Source: Bradyrhizobium sp. Rc3b
Lineage (GTDB): Bacteria; Pseudomonadota; Alphaproteobacteria; Rhizobiales; Xanthobacteraceae
DNA: 64,000 nt
Assembly: GCF_900114915.1 (NCBI RefSeq)
Contig: NZ_FOUS01000013.1
Coordinates: 62,001 to 126,000, forward strand
Direction of reading: 5' to 3'
Shown: piece after piece, positions 1 to 6,761 of the stretch
Layout: each line of letters starts with the position of its first letter
Position numbering within the stretch: position 1 is the stretch's first letter
Notes under the pieces: model-generated
The model's input: the letters and a program-made list of their open reading frames with translations, nothing else
Told to the model about the DNA's origin: nothing
Databases searched by the model: none
Program-made: the position numbers and the translations under genes

Positions 1-157
1 CGGCAAATACGCCATGCGCGCCATAGCCTCGATGTCGTTCGACGAGAGCATCGCCTACACCGAAAGCCAGATCGCGCTGCTGGCCATGACCGAGGACGCC
101 AAGGAAGGCTTGAAAGCTTTCAGCGAGAAGCGCAAACCGTCCTGGTCGGGAAGATAA
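1..157 (+). CDS. Crotonase (enoyl-CoA hydratase/isomerase) family protein, C-terminal end only
   Basis: The reading frame is open from base 2 to the TAA at 155-157 and gives the last 51 residues, ending KRKPSWSGR. The tail (a helix followed by EGLKAFSEKRKPSW) is the standard C-terminus of crotonase-fold acyl-CoA hydratases/isomerases and closely resembles the end of the complete crotonase at 15706-16503 (EGMDAFLNKRTPNW). The catalytic core lies outside the window, so the exact reaction cannot be named. It is probably the last resident chromosomal gene before the accessory segment. Confidence 0.75.
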   Translation, partial: GKYAMRAIASMSFDESIAYTESQIALLAMTEDAKEGLKAFSEKRKPSWSGR

Positions 158-1270
158 ATGCGTACCCTTCAACTTCCGTCTCGCCTGGCGGGTGTCCGGA
201 CCGCGCATTCTGTCTATTGGCGCTAGCCGAAGATGGGGCTTTCCAGTCGAGAATAAAAAGCGGCTCGTCAACAAACTGGCGAGCTGGCGATGAAGCTGAA
301 GTAGTCTCTGAAGGCTCAGAAATTCGGATCGACTTCCAAGGGAATCCATCAGCCCGCGGGAGGGACTGATGCCTAAAGCCAGCAAGATGCGACCTCGGAC
401 GATCAGGCGAAGTGGTCAAACCAGCGTCAGTGTCCACGCCGATGCCAGATGGTAGTCGATGCGCGCCTGATGCGATTTGCTCAGGCAGCAGAACGCGAGA
501 GAGGCGCTCGCGCGCCTTGACGGATACATGAAAGAAAAAAAGAGCGCCTCCGGAGAGACGCTCTTTTGCCACCCCATTGAGGGGGCAAGACATCCGATTG
601 CACAGAAAGCACTACGCTATCGCACTTTCAACCGCCCCAGGCCTCACGTGGCATAAGGGTTTCTACAGTCGAGGGCCCGGGCAGCACACGAGATTAGCTC
701 GAACAACAACATCTCAATGCCAATGGTTAACAACGCCGGAAAATCTGCGAGACTCGCGAACGGGAGAACACTTCCGATGTGAGAGGCGGGGCTACGTTCC
801 AAGGCTCGAGCCGGTACTGTAGGAGGCTCCGATCTGATGGGCAGCGTTTCACGATTCGCTGCCCTTTGCGGACCATGCGACACAGCCAAAGAAAAATTGC
901 GGTGGTGGCGCTAACAAGGACAGTTACCAAGATCAGATCCCAGTGGCGTATCGTCAGGCATTCCTATGATATGCTCGTCGGTAGCCGGTAAGTGTTTGTC
1001 TTGATTCATGAAGTCAGGCGCCGCCTCGTATTATCCCGGCGAGTGCCTCCATCGAAGCTAGACCATATTCGGGACTGGCTCATTCCGATCCCGCGCGAAA
1101 TGCTCGGTCTGTGTTCGGACCTTGCAAGCACGCCCTTCACGTGCCCTGTCGGGCGGCGGCATTTGGGGCGAAGGGCGCAGGAGCGTCAAATTCCTGGTGG
1201 GGACTAAGGAATGATCCCAGGGGCACTTTCGCCTCCAGCAGGCTGCCAGGGGCCTTCGCGGCCGGTGCAT
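158..1270. other. Long non-coding stretch upstream of the repeat cluster
   Basis: No reading frame here has a convincing start, ribosome site or recognisable protein. The only structured elements seen are a terminator-like hairpin at 535-566 and, at the far right, the start of the GCATAAT repeat cluster. The stretch may hold decayed DNA or a non-coding RNA ending at the hairpin; nothing else is supported. Confidence 0.5.
535..566. terminator. Bidirectional rho-independent terminator-like hairpin
   Basis: AAAGAGCG (539-546) pairs with CGCTCTTT (559-566). The loop itself contains the self-complementary CTCCGGAG. A run of A precedes the stem and a run of T follows it, so a U-tract would be present for transcripts from either direction. 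It lies about 380 bp after the crotonase stop codon with no gene between, so it may end a long 3' UTR or a small RNA. Confidence 0.6.
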
Positions 1271-1323
1271 GGCATAATGCCCGCATAACGACGGCATAAT
1301 AGTTGTATTATGCCTGCGCGATA
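1271..1323. repeat. Cluster of GCATAAY repeats with a dif-like inverted repeat
   Basis: Three GCATAAY units occur in 30 bp: GGCATAATGCCCGC at 1271-1284, CATAACG at 1284-1290 and GGCATAATA at 1293-1301. The last pairs perfectly with TATTATGCC at 1306-1314 across a 4-bp spacer. Read as GCATAAT-6 bp-ATTATGC, this has the geometry of a Xer/dif-type tyrosine recombinase core site. CATAACGACGGCATAAT (1284-1300) recurs with one mismatch at 9519-9535, and the GCGCGATA tail (1316-1323) also recurs there. Inference: a recombination core site (attL-like). Confidence 0.55.
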
Positions 1324-1337
1324 ATCGTACTCTCGGA

Positions 1338-1449
1338 CGTTTCATATCTCACGTCATCTGTTTCATGATTTTCGACGTCTGTTTCTTTTGAGCCAATCCC
1401 CGTTTCATCCCGACCACAAGGTGTTTCAAAGCTCTCAACATGTGTTTCA
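1338..1449. repeat. Six-unit array of (C/T)GTTTC(A/T) at exact 21-bp spacing
   Basis: Copies start at 1338 (CGTTTCA), 1359 (TGTTTCA), 1380 (TGTTTCT), 1401 (CGTTTCA), 1422 (TGTTTCA) and 1443 (TGTTTCA): five consecutive intervals of exactly 21 bp. The 14 bp between copies are not conserved. Twenty-one base pairs is two helical turns, so all sites face the same side of the DNA. This suggests cooperative binding of a protein: recombinase arm sites, a ParB-like or replication protein, or a repressor. The motif is the half-site of the chromosomal ParB site TGTTTCACGTGAAACA. On the opposite strand the array could be read as a seven-residue repeat containing Glu-Thr, but no convincing gene is present. 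Confidence 0.7.
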
Positions 1450-1858
1450 AGATTCTGATGCTTTTTTCTTTGGCAGGTTCCAATTGCTTGAAAATGAGCT
1501 GTTTTCACAACTGCCCAGTACCTTGCATTGGCTAACAGGTGTTTCATCAGGGTGGCAGACCAGGGGGGAGTCGCCATAGTTCGACTGTTTGACTTCCAGT
1601 CGAAAGCGCGTCCGACGAGCGCCGCCAGTCCCATCCGAGATTTCGACGATTTTGGCCGCTGCAAATGGAGCCGGCAGGCCACCATCTTTTCTGCCGTTGC
1701 GTTCGTGCAACGGACTTGTTCGGGTTCAGACCGCCCCTTCTTTCAGTTAGAGATTCGATCGTTGATGGTCCCGATCTCAGAACGGCAGGCGGCTGCCCCG
1801 AGGCTCAAGTCCCGCGGCGACAGTCGGAGATTCAGATCCGACACGGTCAGGGATTCGG

Positions 1859-1968
1859 TGAAACAGTTGTTGGTTCTCTTGAAACAGGAGTTGGTGGCTT
1901 TCAGGCCTGCGCACTATAGTGGAAAGCGGCGCCTAACTAGTGTTTCACGGCACCCGGAAAGTGTTTCT
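1859..1968. repeat. Two further 21-bp-spaced TGTTTCA pairs, one inverted
   Basis: TGAAACA occurs at 1859-1865 and 1880-1886, in inverted orientation relative to the main array and 21 bp apart. TGTTTCA at 1941-1947 and TGTTTCT at 1962-1968 are in direct orientation and again 21 bp apart. A lone TGTTTCA lies at 1540-1546. Just after the last copy, GTTAC-CAT-GTAAC (1972-1984) is a short palindrome. The pairs sit 170-280 bp before the recombinase start, so they could serve both as operator and as recombination arm sites. Confidence 0.6.
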
Positions 1969-2139
1969 TTTGTTACCATGTAACGGGGGGCCGACAAAAA
2001 AGTTTGCCGCCCTACCTTCCGCCAACGTCCGCCCAGACATCCACCTCAAAGGGGGGGGCCTGTCCTGAGCGGGCGTGACCAGTGCGGAGCCAAGGATCAG
2101 ACATCCCGCCGAAGCGGGGCTCCCGAACGGAGAAGTAAT

Positions 2140-3741
2140 ATGGCCGAAGACGGCGAACAGGCGCGCCGCCAGGCGCAACCTCAGTGGCCTCGGGAGCTCA
2201 CGCTCGAGGCCGGCTTTGCCGTCCGGCGCACCCCGCCGGTCGACCATCTGCCTAGCGAGGCGCACCCGCGACCTGATGCTTCGCGAACCGGCAAACACTT
2301 CCCATCGACGCGGCCAGCTCGCGAGCTCGGACGTCGGCCCGAGCCGGCGCGCTCGCGGGAAGAAGGAGATGGAGCCGTCGAATCCTTGGAATCCGGGCGA
2401 TCCTGGATCCCGGACGAGGACCGGGAGCATCTCGAGATCGAGGACGATGTGATGGAGAGCTATCGTTCTACCATTCCGGCGGCCGACGCACTGCTCGAGG
2501 CCCCTGAGCCGGAGGACTTCCTACCGAGCCCCGAGCAAATGCTCGCCATCAATCCGGACAAGCCCAATGGTCCAGACTACGGCGAGCTGCGTAGTCTGAT
2601 CGATGCCAACCACGCTCTCACAGAGAAGTCGCGTGAGAAGCGGCGTGCGGCTCAGGACCGCGAGGGCGATGACGCCGCTCCGAAGGTGAAGATCGCGACC
2701 GCGGAGACGCAGCGGGAATACCTTTCCCGCGGCCTGGGGCTGCTCAAGCGGTACATGCGCGAGTCGGACCTCCAACTCAGTCTTGAGGACACCGATCCGC
2801 AGCAGTTCGCCAGCTGGCTGCTGGGCTTGAAACCTTTCCTCTCCCGGAGCACCTGGCGGCTGTACCGCGCCTCGGCGATCGCGATCGTCCAGGCCATCCC
2901 CTCGATTTACAGGGACTCTGCCATCGCTATGCTGAACGCGGATCTCAAGATCGGCAACGACGAGGGGCAGTCAGGAAAGAGAAACGGTGAGGAGGAGGAG
3001 GTTCGAGCAGCGAGGCGCGCCAAGCGAATTGATCACCAGCATTTCCAGCAGCTCCGGAAGATTCTCCTCGTAACCTCCCGCAGTCCGGCGCAGGCGTGGC
3101 TCCGGGATTGGCTGCGCGCGGGGATCCACACCGGCTTACGTCCGGTGGAATGGTCTCTCACCACGTTTGAACGTCGTCCTGACAGACGTTTCCCGAACGG
3201 CCGGGTTTGGCTGCATGTGGTCAGCGCGAAGGCCACCGATGGCCGAGCTACGCACCGGACGCTGGATCTGTCGAATTTCTCGACCGAGGCCTTGGAGGCG
3301 GTGGAGCGGATGGTCAACCAGTCCAGGGAGTGGGTGCTGGCCGGAACCTGGTCGCAGCGGCAGTACGACGTCTCGAAGTTGCTGCGCAAGCTCTGCAAGA
3401 CGCTGTTCCCGCGGATGAAGAAGCAATACACGCTCTACAGCCTGCGCCATCAGTTCATTGCCAATATGAAGACGATCTATACCCGGGAAGAGGTTGCGGC
3501 CATGGTTGGCCACATCTCGCTGGAAACCCAGGTCGAGCACTATGGCAAGCGGCGCCTGGCCTGGGATTCCCGCCTCATCACGGAGGTGCCGATGCCGGTC
3601 GAGGAGCAGGTCGCCCAGATCAAGAAACGGCTCGAGCTCTTTGATCTCCGGAAGATCGACCGTGCCACCAAAGAGGCCGCCAAGCGTGGTGTCGATCCCG
3701 ACGATTTCGATGGTGAGGACTTTAGCGCTGGCCGTCGTTAA
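2140..3741 (+). CDS. Tyrosine-type site-specific recombinase/integrase (533 aa)
   Basis: DNA strand cutting and rejoining for integration or excision. The C-terminal half carries the family signature: Arg in HTGLRPVEW (about residue 334), LYSLRHQF (box II Arg near 436, with the usual first His replaced by Tyr), GHIS near 457, and the nucleophile Tyr in EHYGKRR near 468. A SAM-like core-binding domain is likely at about 200-290 (LSRGLGLLKRYM... FASWLLGLKPFL). The first 150 residues are Arg/Pro/Glu-rich and unusual, making the protein longer than the common 300-450 aa. ATG 2140 is chosen because CGGAGAAG lies 6-7 bp upstream. It is the first gene after the 21-bp repeat array and probably acts on the nearby GCATAAT sites. 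Confidence 0.85.
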   Translation: MAEDGEQARRQAQPQWPRELTLEAGFAVRRTPPVDHLPSEAHPRPDASRTGKHFPSTRPARELGRRPEPARSREEGDGAVESLESGRSWIPDEDREHLEIEDDVMESYRSTIPAADALLEAPEPEDFLPSPEQMLAINPDKPNGPDYGELRSLIDANHALTEKSREKRRAAQDREGDDAAPKVKIATAETQREYLSRGLGLLKRYMRESDLQLSLEDTDPQQFASWLLGLKPFLSRSTWRLYRASAIAIVQAIPSIYRDSAIAMLNADLKIGNDEGQSGKRNGEEEEVRAARRAKRIDHQHFQQLRKILLVTSRSPAQAWLRDWLRAGIHTGLRPVEWSLTTFERRPDRRFPNGRVWLHVVSAKATDGRATHRTLDLSNFSTEALEAVERMVNQSREWVLAGTWSQRQYDVSKLLRKLCKTLFPRMKKQYTLYSLRHQFIANMKTIYTREEVAAMVGHISLETQVEHYGKRRLAWDSRLITEVPMPVEEQVAQIKKRLELFDLRKIDRATKEAAKRGVDPDDFDGEDFSAGRR

Positions 3742-3880
3742 CCATGAATTGTCGTGCCTGCTGGAAATTCCGATCACAAGCGACATATTGGAGGCTACTT
3801 CGCGTCCCTCGCGAAGCGGCCGCCGCCGGTGCTTCCAACACCGTCGACGGCCTAACCACGACGACTAAGCAGGAGTCACC

Positions 3881-4039
3881 ATGGCTAAGCGCCATTATAA
3901 CGCCGATTCGGCAGTCCTTCTCTCGTCCTCTCCGTTGCCCGATCTCCGGTCCGATGTGACCGGGTGCGGGCTCATGCCCGATGTCGGGTGCATGGCGGGC
4001 GCTATCGCCCTCATCACCATCACCATCACCATCAGCTAA
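3881..4039 (+). CDS. Small peptide (52 aa) with two-Cys Gly-rich centre and Ile-Thr repeat tail
   Basis: ATG 3881 is preceded by an excellent ribosome site (AGGAG, 5 bp away). The frame runs 52 codons to TAA 4037-4039. The peptide starts MAKRHYNADS, has a central TGCGLMPDVGC with two cysteines 8 residues apart, and ends in the hydrophobic alternating ALITITITIS, encoded by a CATCAC hexamer repeat. I recognise no family. A charged N-terminal part followed by a Cys/Gly/Thr/Ser-rich end is reminiscent of modified-peptide precursors or short membrane peptides, but no modifying enzyme is obvious nearby. It is the first gene of the cargo, between the recombinase and the GIY-YIG-like gene. It could be a chance ORF, though the ribosome site argues against that. 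Confidence 0.45.
   Translation: MAKRHYNADSAVLLSSSPLPDLRSDVTGCGLMPDVGCMAGAIALITITITIS
4012..4035 (+). repeat. CATCAC hexamer tandem repeat
   Basis: Three perfect CATCAC units and a fourth with one change (CATCAG) run through 4012-4035. In the small-peptide frame they encode alternating Ile-Thr. Such short tandem repeats can change length by polymerase slippage in whole dipeptide steps. Confidence 0.8.
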
Positions 4040-4281
4040 GGCAGGGATCGCGAAGCGCGACGACATGCGGCGCGATGACGTCGCATGAATCGGTCCCGAT
4101 CCGCTGCAGGCGTTGGCGATCCCGCTGGGAGCGACGCCATCCTGGCCGTCCGCGATTTCTGCGGGACAGGCCAGGCAAGCTGCGATGACAGCCGGACCCT
4201 GCCAAATCCAGCAGGGCGTTCGGCGGTCAGCCGGTCCGATGTCGTGCCTACGCGATCTCTCGAAGACAGAGAGATCGATCA

Positions 4282-5202
4282 ATGAAGATTTCTTCCGAGA
4301 CCCTGCAGCTCCAGCCCTGCACCCACACCATCTATCGCCCGTTCGGCGGCATCGAAGGCTACCGCCTGATCAGCGATCCGGCTGGCCGGCTCGCCGTCAC
4401 GACGTTCTCAACGGAGATGGCGAGGCGGCTTGCGGCGGGCTTTGATCAGTGGTCAGCGTGCTATGTGCTCGCGGGTAACGGCCAGGCCTACATCGCGCAG
4501 AGCCAGTGCGCGATGAAGTGCATCGCCGAGCACGCGGTGGATCCCGCCAAAGCTTTCGCCACCGAGGTCTTCCTGATCCATGAGCAGGAAGAGCCGCGCA
4601 CGATGGATTGGTCGACCCGGCTCTACCTGGAACACCGTCTGAGCGTGCTCGTCAAAGAGGCGGGGCTGGTTCGCCTCGCCAACGCCGCGGAGCCGCGTGT
4701 TCTGCCCTGGCGTCTCGAACAGGCCGAGCGGCTCGTGGAAGAGGCCCGACGGCTCCTTTTCGACGCCGGCTGCCGAGTTCTGAACGGCAATTTCCCGAGC
4801 CAGCCGACCGCGGAAGCGAAGGGCGATGACAACCAGGATGCTGAGGAAGCCGTCGAGATCGCCTCGCCGATCGGACGGGTGCCCCTAGAACTCGAATTCG
4901 ATTATTGCGGCATCTGGGCACGTGGCTCCGCCGATCATGAAGGTTTTTTCGTGGTCAAAGCGGGATCGGAGCTGCGGGCGAGGGAGAACCCGAGCTTGCG
5001 GCAGAACATCAGACGGCTGCGCGCTGATCTGCGCGGCCGGGGTGTCGTGGTTCCTATTGCTGGCGTGACGGATCGCCTGCGCCTCCAGGTCGATTGGCGA
5101 TTCTTCAGCGCAGCGGTTGCAGCAAAGTTCGTGGCCGCGGCCCACGTGGCCGGCACCAAGTGGGTGCGCCCCGCAGCGCGCCCGATCGGGCGCGCTGCAT
5201 AG
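4282..5202 (+). CDS. Degenerate GIY-YIG-like / DUF4357 domain protein (306 aa)
   Basis: Residues about 55-135 follow the layout of the GIY-YIG nuclease module found in DUF4357 proteins: CYVLAGNGQAYIAQSQ in place of the GIY...YIG strands, a helix ending AEH, then FLIHEQEEPRTMDWSTRLYLEHRL, matching the conserved region of those proteins. The YIG Gly is Ala (YIA) and the usual helix Arg appears replaced, so catalysis is doubtful. Residues about 210-262 (GIWARGSADHEGFFVVKAGS to GVVV) match DUF4357, a probable nucleic-acid binding domain. ATG 4282 follows directly on a GA-rich tract. It heads the cargo run with the unknown, TnsA-like and AAA+ genes. Family assignment is from pattern memory. Confidence 0.6.
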   Translation: MKISSETLQLQPCTHTIYRPFGGIEGYRLISDPAGRLAVTTFSTEMARRLAAGFDQWSACYVLAGNGQAYIAQSQCAMKCIAEHAVDPAKAFATEVFLIHEQEEPRTMDWSTRLYLEHRLSVLVKEAGLVRLANAAEPRVLPWRLEQAERLVEEARRLLFDAGCRVLNGNFPSQPTAEAKGDDNQDAEEAVEIASPIGRVPLELEFDYCGIWARGSADHEGFFVVKAGSELRARENPSLRQNIRRLRADLRGRGVVVPIAGVTDRLRLQVDWRFFSAAVAAKFVAAAHVAGTKWVRPAARPIGRAA

Positions 5203-5213
5203 GGGCTCGGCAA

Positions 5214-5729
5214 ATGTCAAATATGGTCAGGCCGGGGCCGGAGCCCCGGCAAGGTGGTGCGGCCAGTCCTTCCGATCACGCTGGTGAGGGCGGCGCGCCC
5301 GTCGGGATCAGCATCGCCTGCTGTGAGACCCTGAAGCCTCCGCGCGAGGGCGGGGATGCCAAGCTCCTTGAGACCTCGTCGCCGGTCGTCCGCGCCCTGC
5401 TTCAGATCGCACCGCTGCGCTGGTGGCGATCGATGCCGGCGGATACGTATCGGGCGGCGGAGTACCTCGCCATCCGCTGCGCGCTCGACGAGGTCGCAAC
5501 GCTGATCGAGGGCGCCGAGGTCGAGCCGGCCCTGCGAGGCGATGTGGATGCCGCGATCGCGCTGGTGTTGACCTTGATGCCGATCAGGCGGCTCGGCGGC
5601 ATCAGGACCGATATCGGGATGACGGCCGTGCTCCGTCTCGCGCTCGAGGGCGGGTCCAGATGCGCGCTCGTGCTCGCCTATGTCATCGATCGCGCCGAGC
5701 CAGATCCCCACGGCGCCGATTTGCTGTGA
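5214..5729 (+). CDS. Conserved-looking hypothetical protein (171 aa)
   Basis: Not recognised. ATG 5214 lies 11 bp after the preceding stop and follows a GGGG-containing but weak ribosome site; the frame is also open upstream, inside the previous gene, where a start would force a long overlap. The N-terminal 40 residues are Gly/Pro-rich and probably disordered. Residues about 55-165 look helical with repeated Leu/Ala/Ile positions (LRWWRSMPADTYRAAEYLAI, then DVDAAIALVLTLMPIRRLGG). No membrane segment or Cys/His metal site is seen. Its position between the GIY-YIG-like and TnsA-like genes suggests it is a partner of these in one complex or pathway. Confidence 0.6.
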   Translation: MSNMVRPGPEPRQGGAASPSDHAGEGGAPVGISIACCETLKPPREGGDAKLLETSSPVVRALLQIAPLRWWRSMPADTYRAAEYLAIRCALDEVATLIEGAEVEPALRGDVDAAIALVLTLMPIRRLGGIRTDIGMTAVLRLALEGGSRCALVLAYVIDRAEPDPHGADLL

Positions 5730-6152
5730 GCATCATGGTTCGAATCCCGCTGCGGCCACGCCGCTCTCCGCGGCGGCTTTGCCCAAGGCGAGAGGGTGGT
5801 GCTGAACGCGCTGCGCGCATTCGATGTGCCGCGCGCCTGCGGGGAGGGCGAGGCATGACGGTTGGTCGACATGGAGCCGGCCCGAGAGGCCACAACCGGC
5901 GGGAGGCCGCCACGCAGGCATCAGGACCGTTCCATGTCCGCCTTCAATCACGGCGTGCGCGGCTCGCCCGCGACAGTCCGTCGGCCTCGCGCGGACCGGA
6001 GCGACAGCGACAACCCGATTCGAGTGCCGGGGCCCGCTCCGCACTGCAACGTCGAGATCTCAGGCCTGGAGCAACCCATGGCTGATCTCGACGACAACCG
6101 GACGGTGGCAGCCCGCCTTTCGTCCATCCCTGTAGGAGAAGAGAGTAGTATT
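5730..6152. other. Gap between cargo genes
   Basis: About 420 bp without a supported gene. GGTTCGAATCCC (5738-5749) looks like a tRNA T-loop, but the flanking bases do not pair as a T-stem and no acceptor or anticodon arm is present. The frame of the 171-aa gene continues open for about 40 codons after its stop (ending near 5858), which may mean an older, longer version of that protein. No promoter or hairpin could be assigned with confidence. Confidence 0.4.
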
Positions 6153-6761
6153 ATGTACGACGTGACAGAGGCCCAGAGGCCTCACGATGATTTTTTTGTC
6201 TCGGTCAAGACCAGGACGGCGATCCCGGTGCGACACTTGGCAATGCGCCATGCGCTGATCCAGGCCTCGCTCGATCCGCAGGTGCGCTCCATCGGCTACG
6301 TGGCGTCAGCCTGGGTCGCGTCCGAGGTGTCCTCGCTTGATGCTGTCATCGTGGAACGCGAAGACGGCCGCTATGTCCTCGACGTCGTGCCGGCGCGACG
6401 CCTGGGCGATGCCGAGGACGAGGGTCCAGTGCTGATCGCGTCGGATGAGCTTGAGCTGGAGCCGCTTGTTTTGACTGCCGAAGAGATTGCGCGCGAGCCG
6501 CGGTGCAGCAATGCGAACCTGGTTTGGTCCTACCACGACCTCGCTGTTCCGATCGGGCTCCGGCTGCGCATCCAGCAGCTCCTGCTCGACGAGCGAGCGA
6601 TGCCGCTCGGCCAGCTGCTCAAGGCTGTGGCCGGCGAAAGCGATCCCGCGGCGGCGGTGATGGCGCTCGCCTGCGCCAACCTCCTCTGGCTCGATCTGCT
6701 CACGCGCCCGTTGGACCCGACCACGCTCGTTCGATGCTGCGATCTGGCGGAGCGCGCATGA
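6153..6761 (+). CDS. TnsA-like endonuclease-fold protein (202 aa), active site apparently degenerate
   Basis: TnsA-type proteins cut the 5' ends of Tn7-like transposons and have a restriction-endonuclease-like domain followed by a winged-helix domain. Here DPQVRSIGYVASAWVASEV, then LDAVIVEREDGRYVLDVVPA, matches the family's DP-V...PDF-dG-EVK strands. The Asp is kept (LDAV), but the (E/Q)VK strand reads DVV, so the catalytic Lys is missing. The second half (EEIAREPRCSNANLVWSYHD, LRLRIQQLLL, MPLGQLLKAV) is the typical TnsA C-terminal part. ATG 6153 has AGGAGAAG upstream. Its stop overlaps the start of the AAA+ gene (ATGA), so the two are translationally coupled. Confidence 0.6.
   Translation: MYDVTEAQRPHDDFFVSVKTRTAIPVRHLAMRHALIQASLDPQVRSIGYVASAWVASEVSSLDAVIVEREDGRYVLDVVPARRLGDAEDEGPVLIASDELELEPLVLTAEEIAREPRCSNANLVWSYHDLAVPIGLRLRIQQLLLDERAMPLGQLLKAVAGESDPAAAVMALACANLLWLDLLTRPLDPTTLVRCCDLAERA

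Noticed and set aside
1338-1449. CRISPR-like array
   Set aside because: The periodicity is perfect but the repeated unit is only 7 bp with 14-bp spacers, and no cas genes are present.
1308-1685. Minus-strand protein with heptapeptide Glu-Thr repeats (125 aa)
   Set aside because: The repeat is an automatic result of a 21-bp DNA period; the isolated copy at 1540 falls in another frame, and there is no ribosome site or sensible composition elsewhere in the ORF.
3964-4188. ORF containing eight His in a row, looking like a poly-His tag
   Set aside because: It is the shifted frame of the CATCAC repeat inside the small-peptide gene; that frame has no ribosome site and a random downstream sequence, so no engineered tag is implied.
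5738-5749. tRNA T-loop (GGTTCGAATCCC), possible tRNA attachment site
   Set aside because: Flanking bases do not form the T-stem, and no acceptor, D or anticodon arm can be found.
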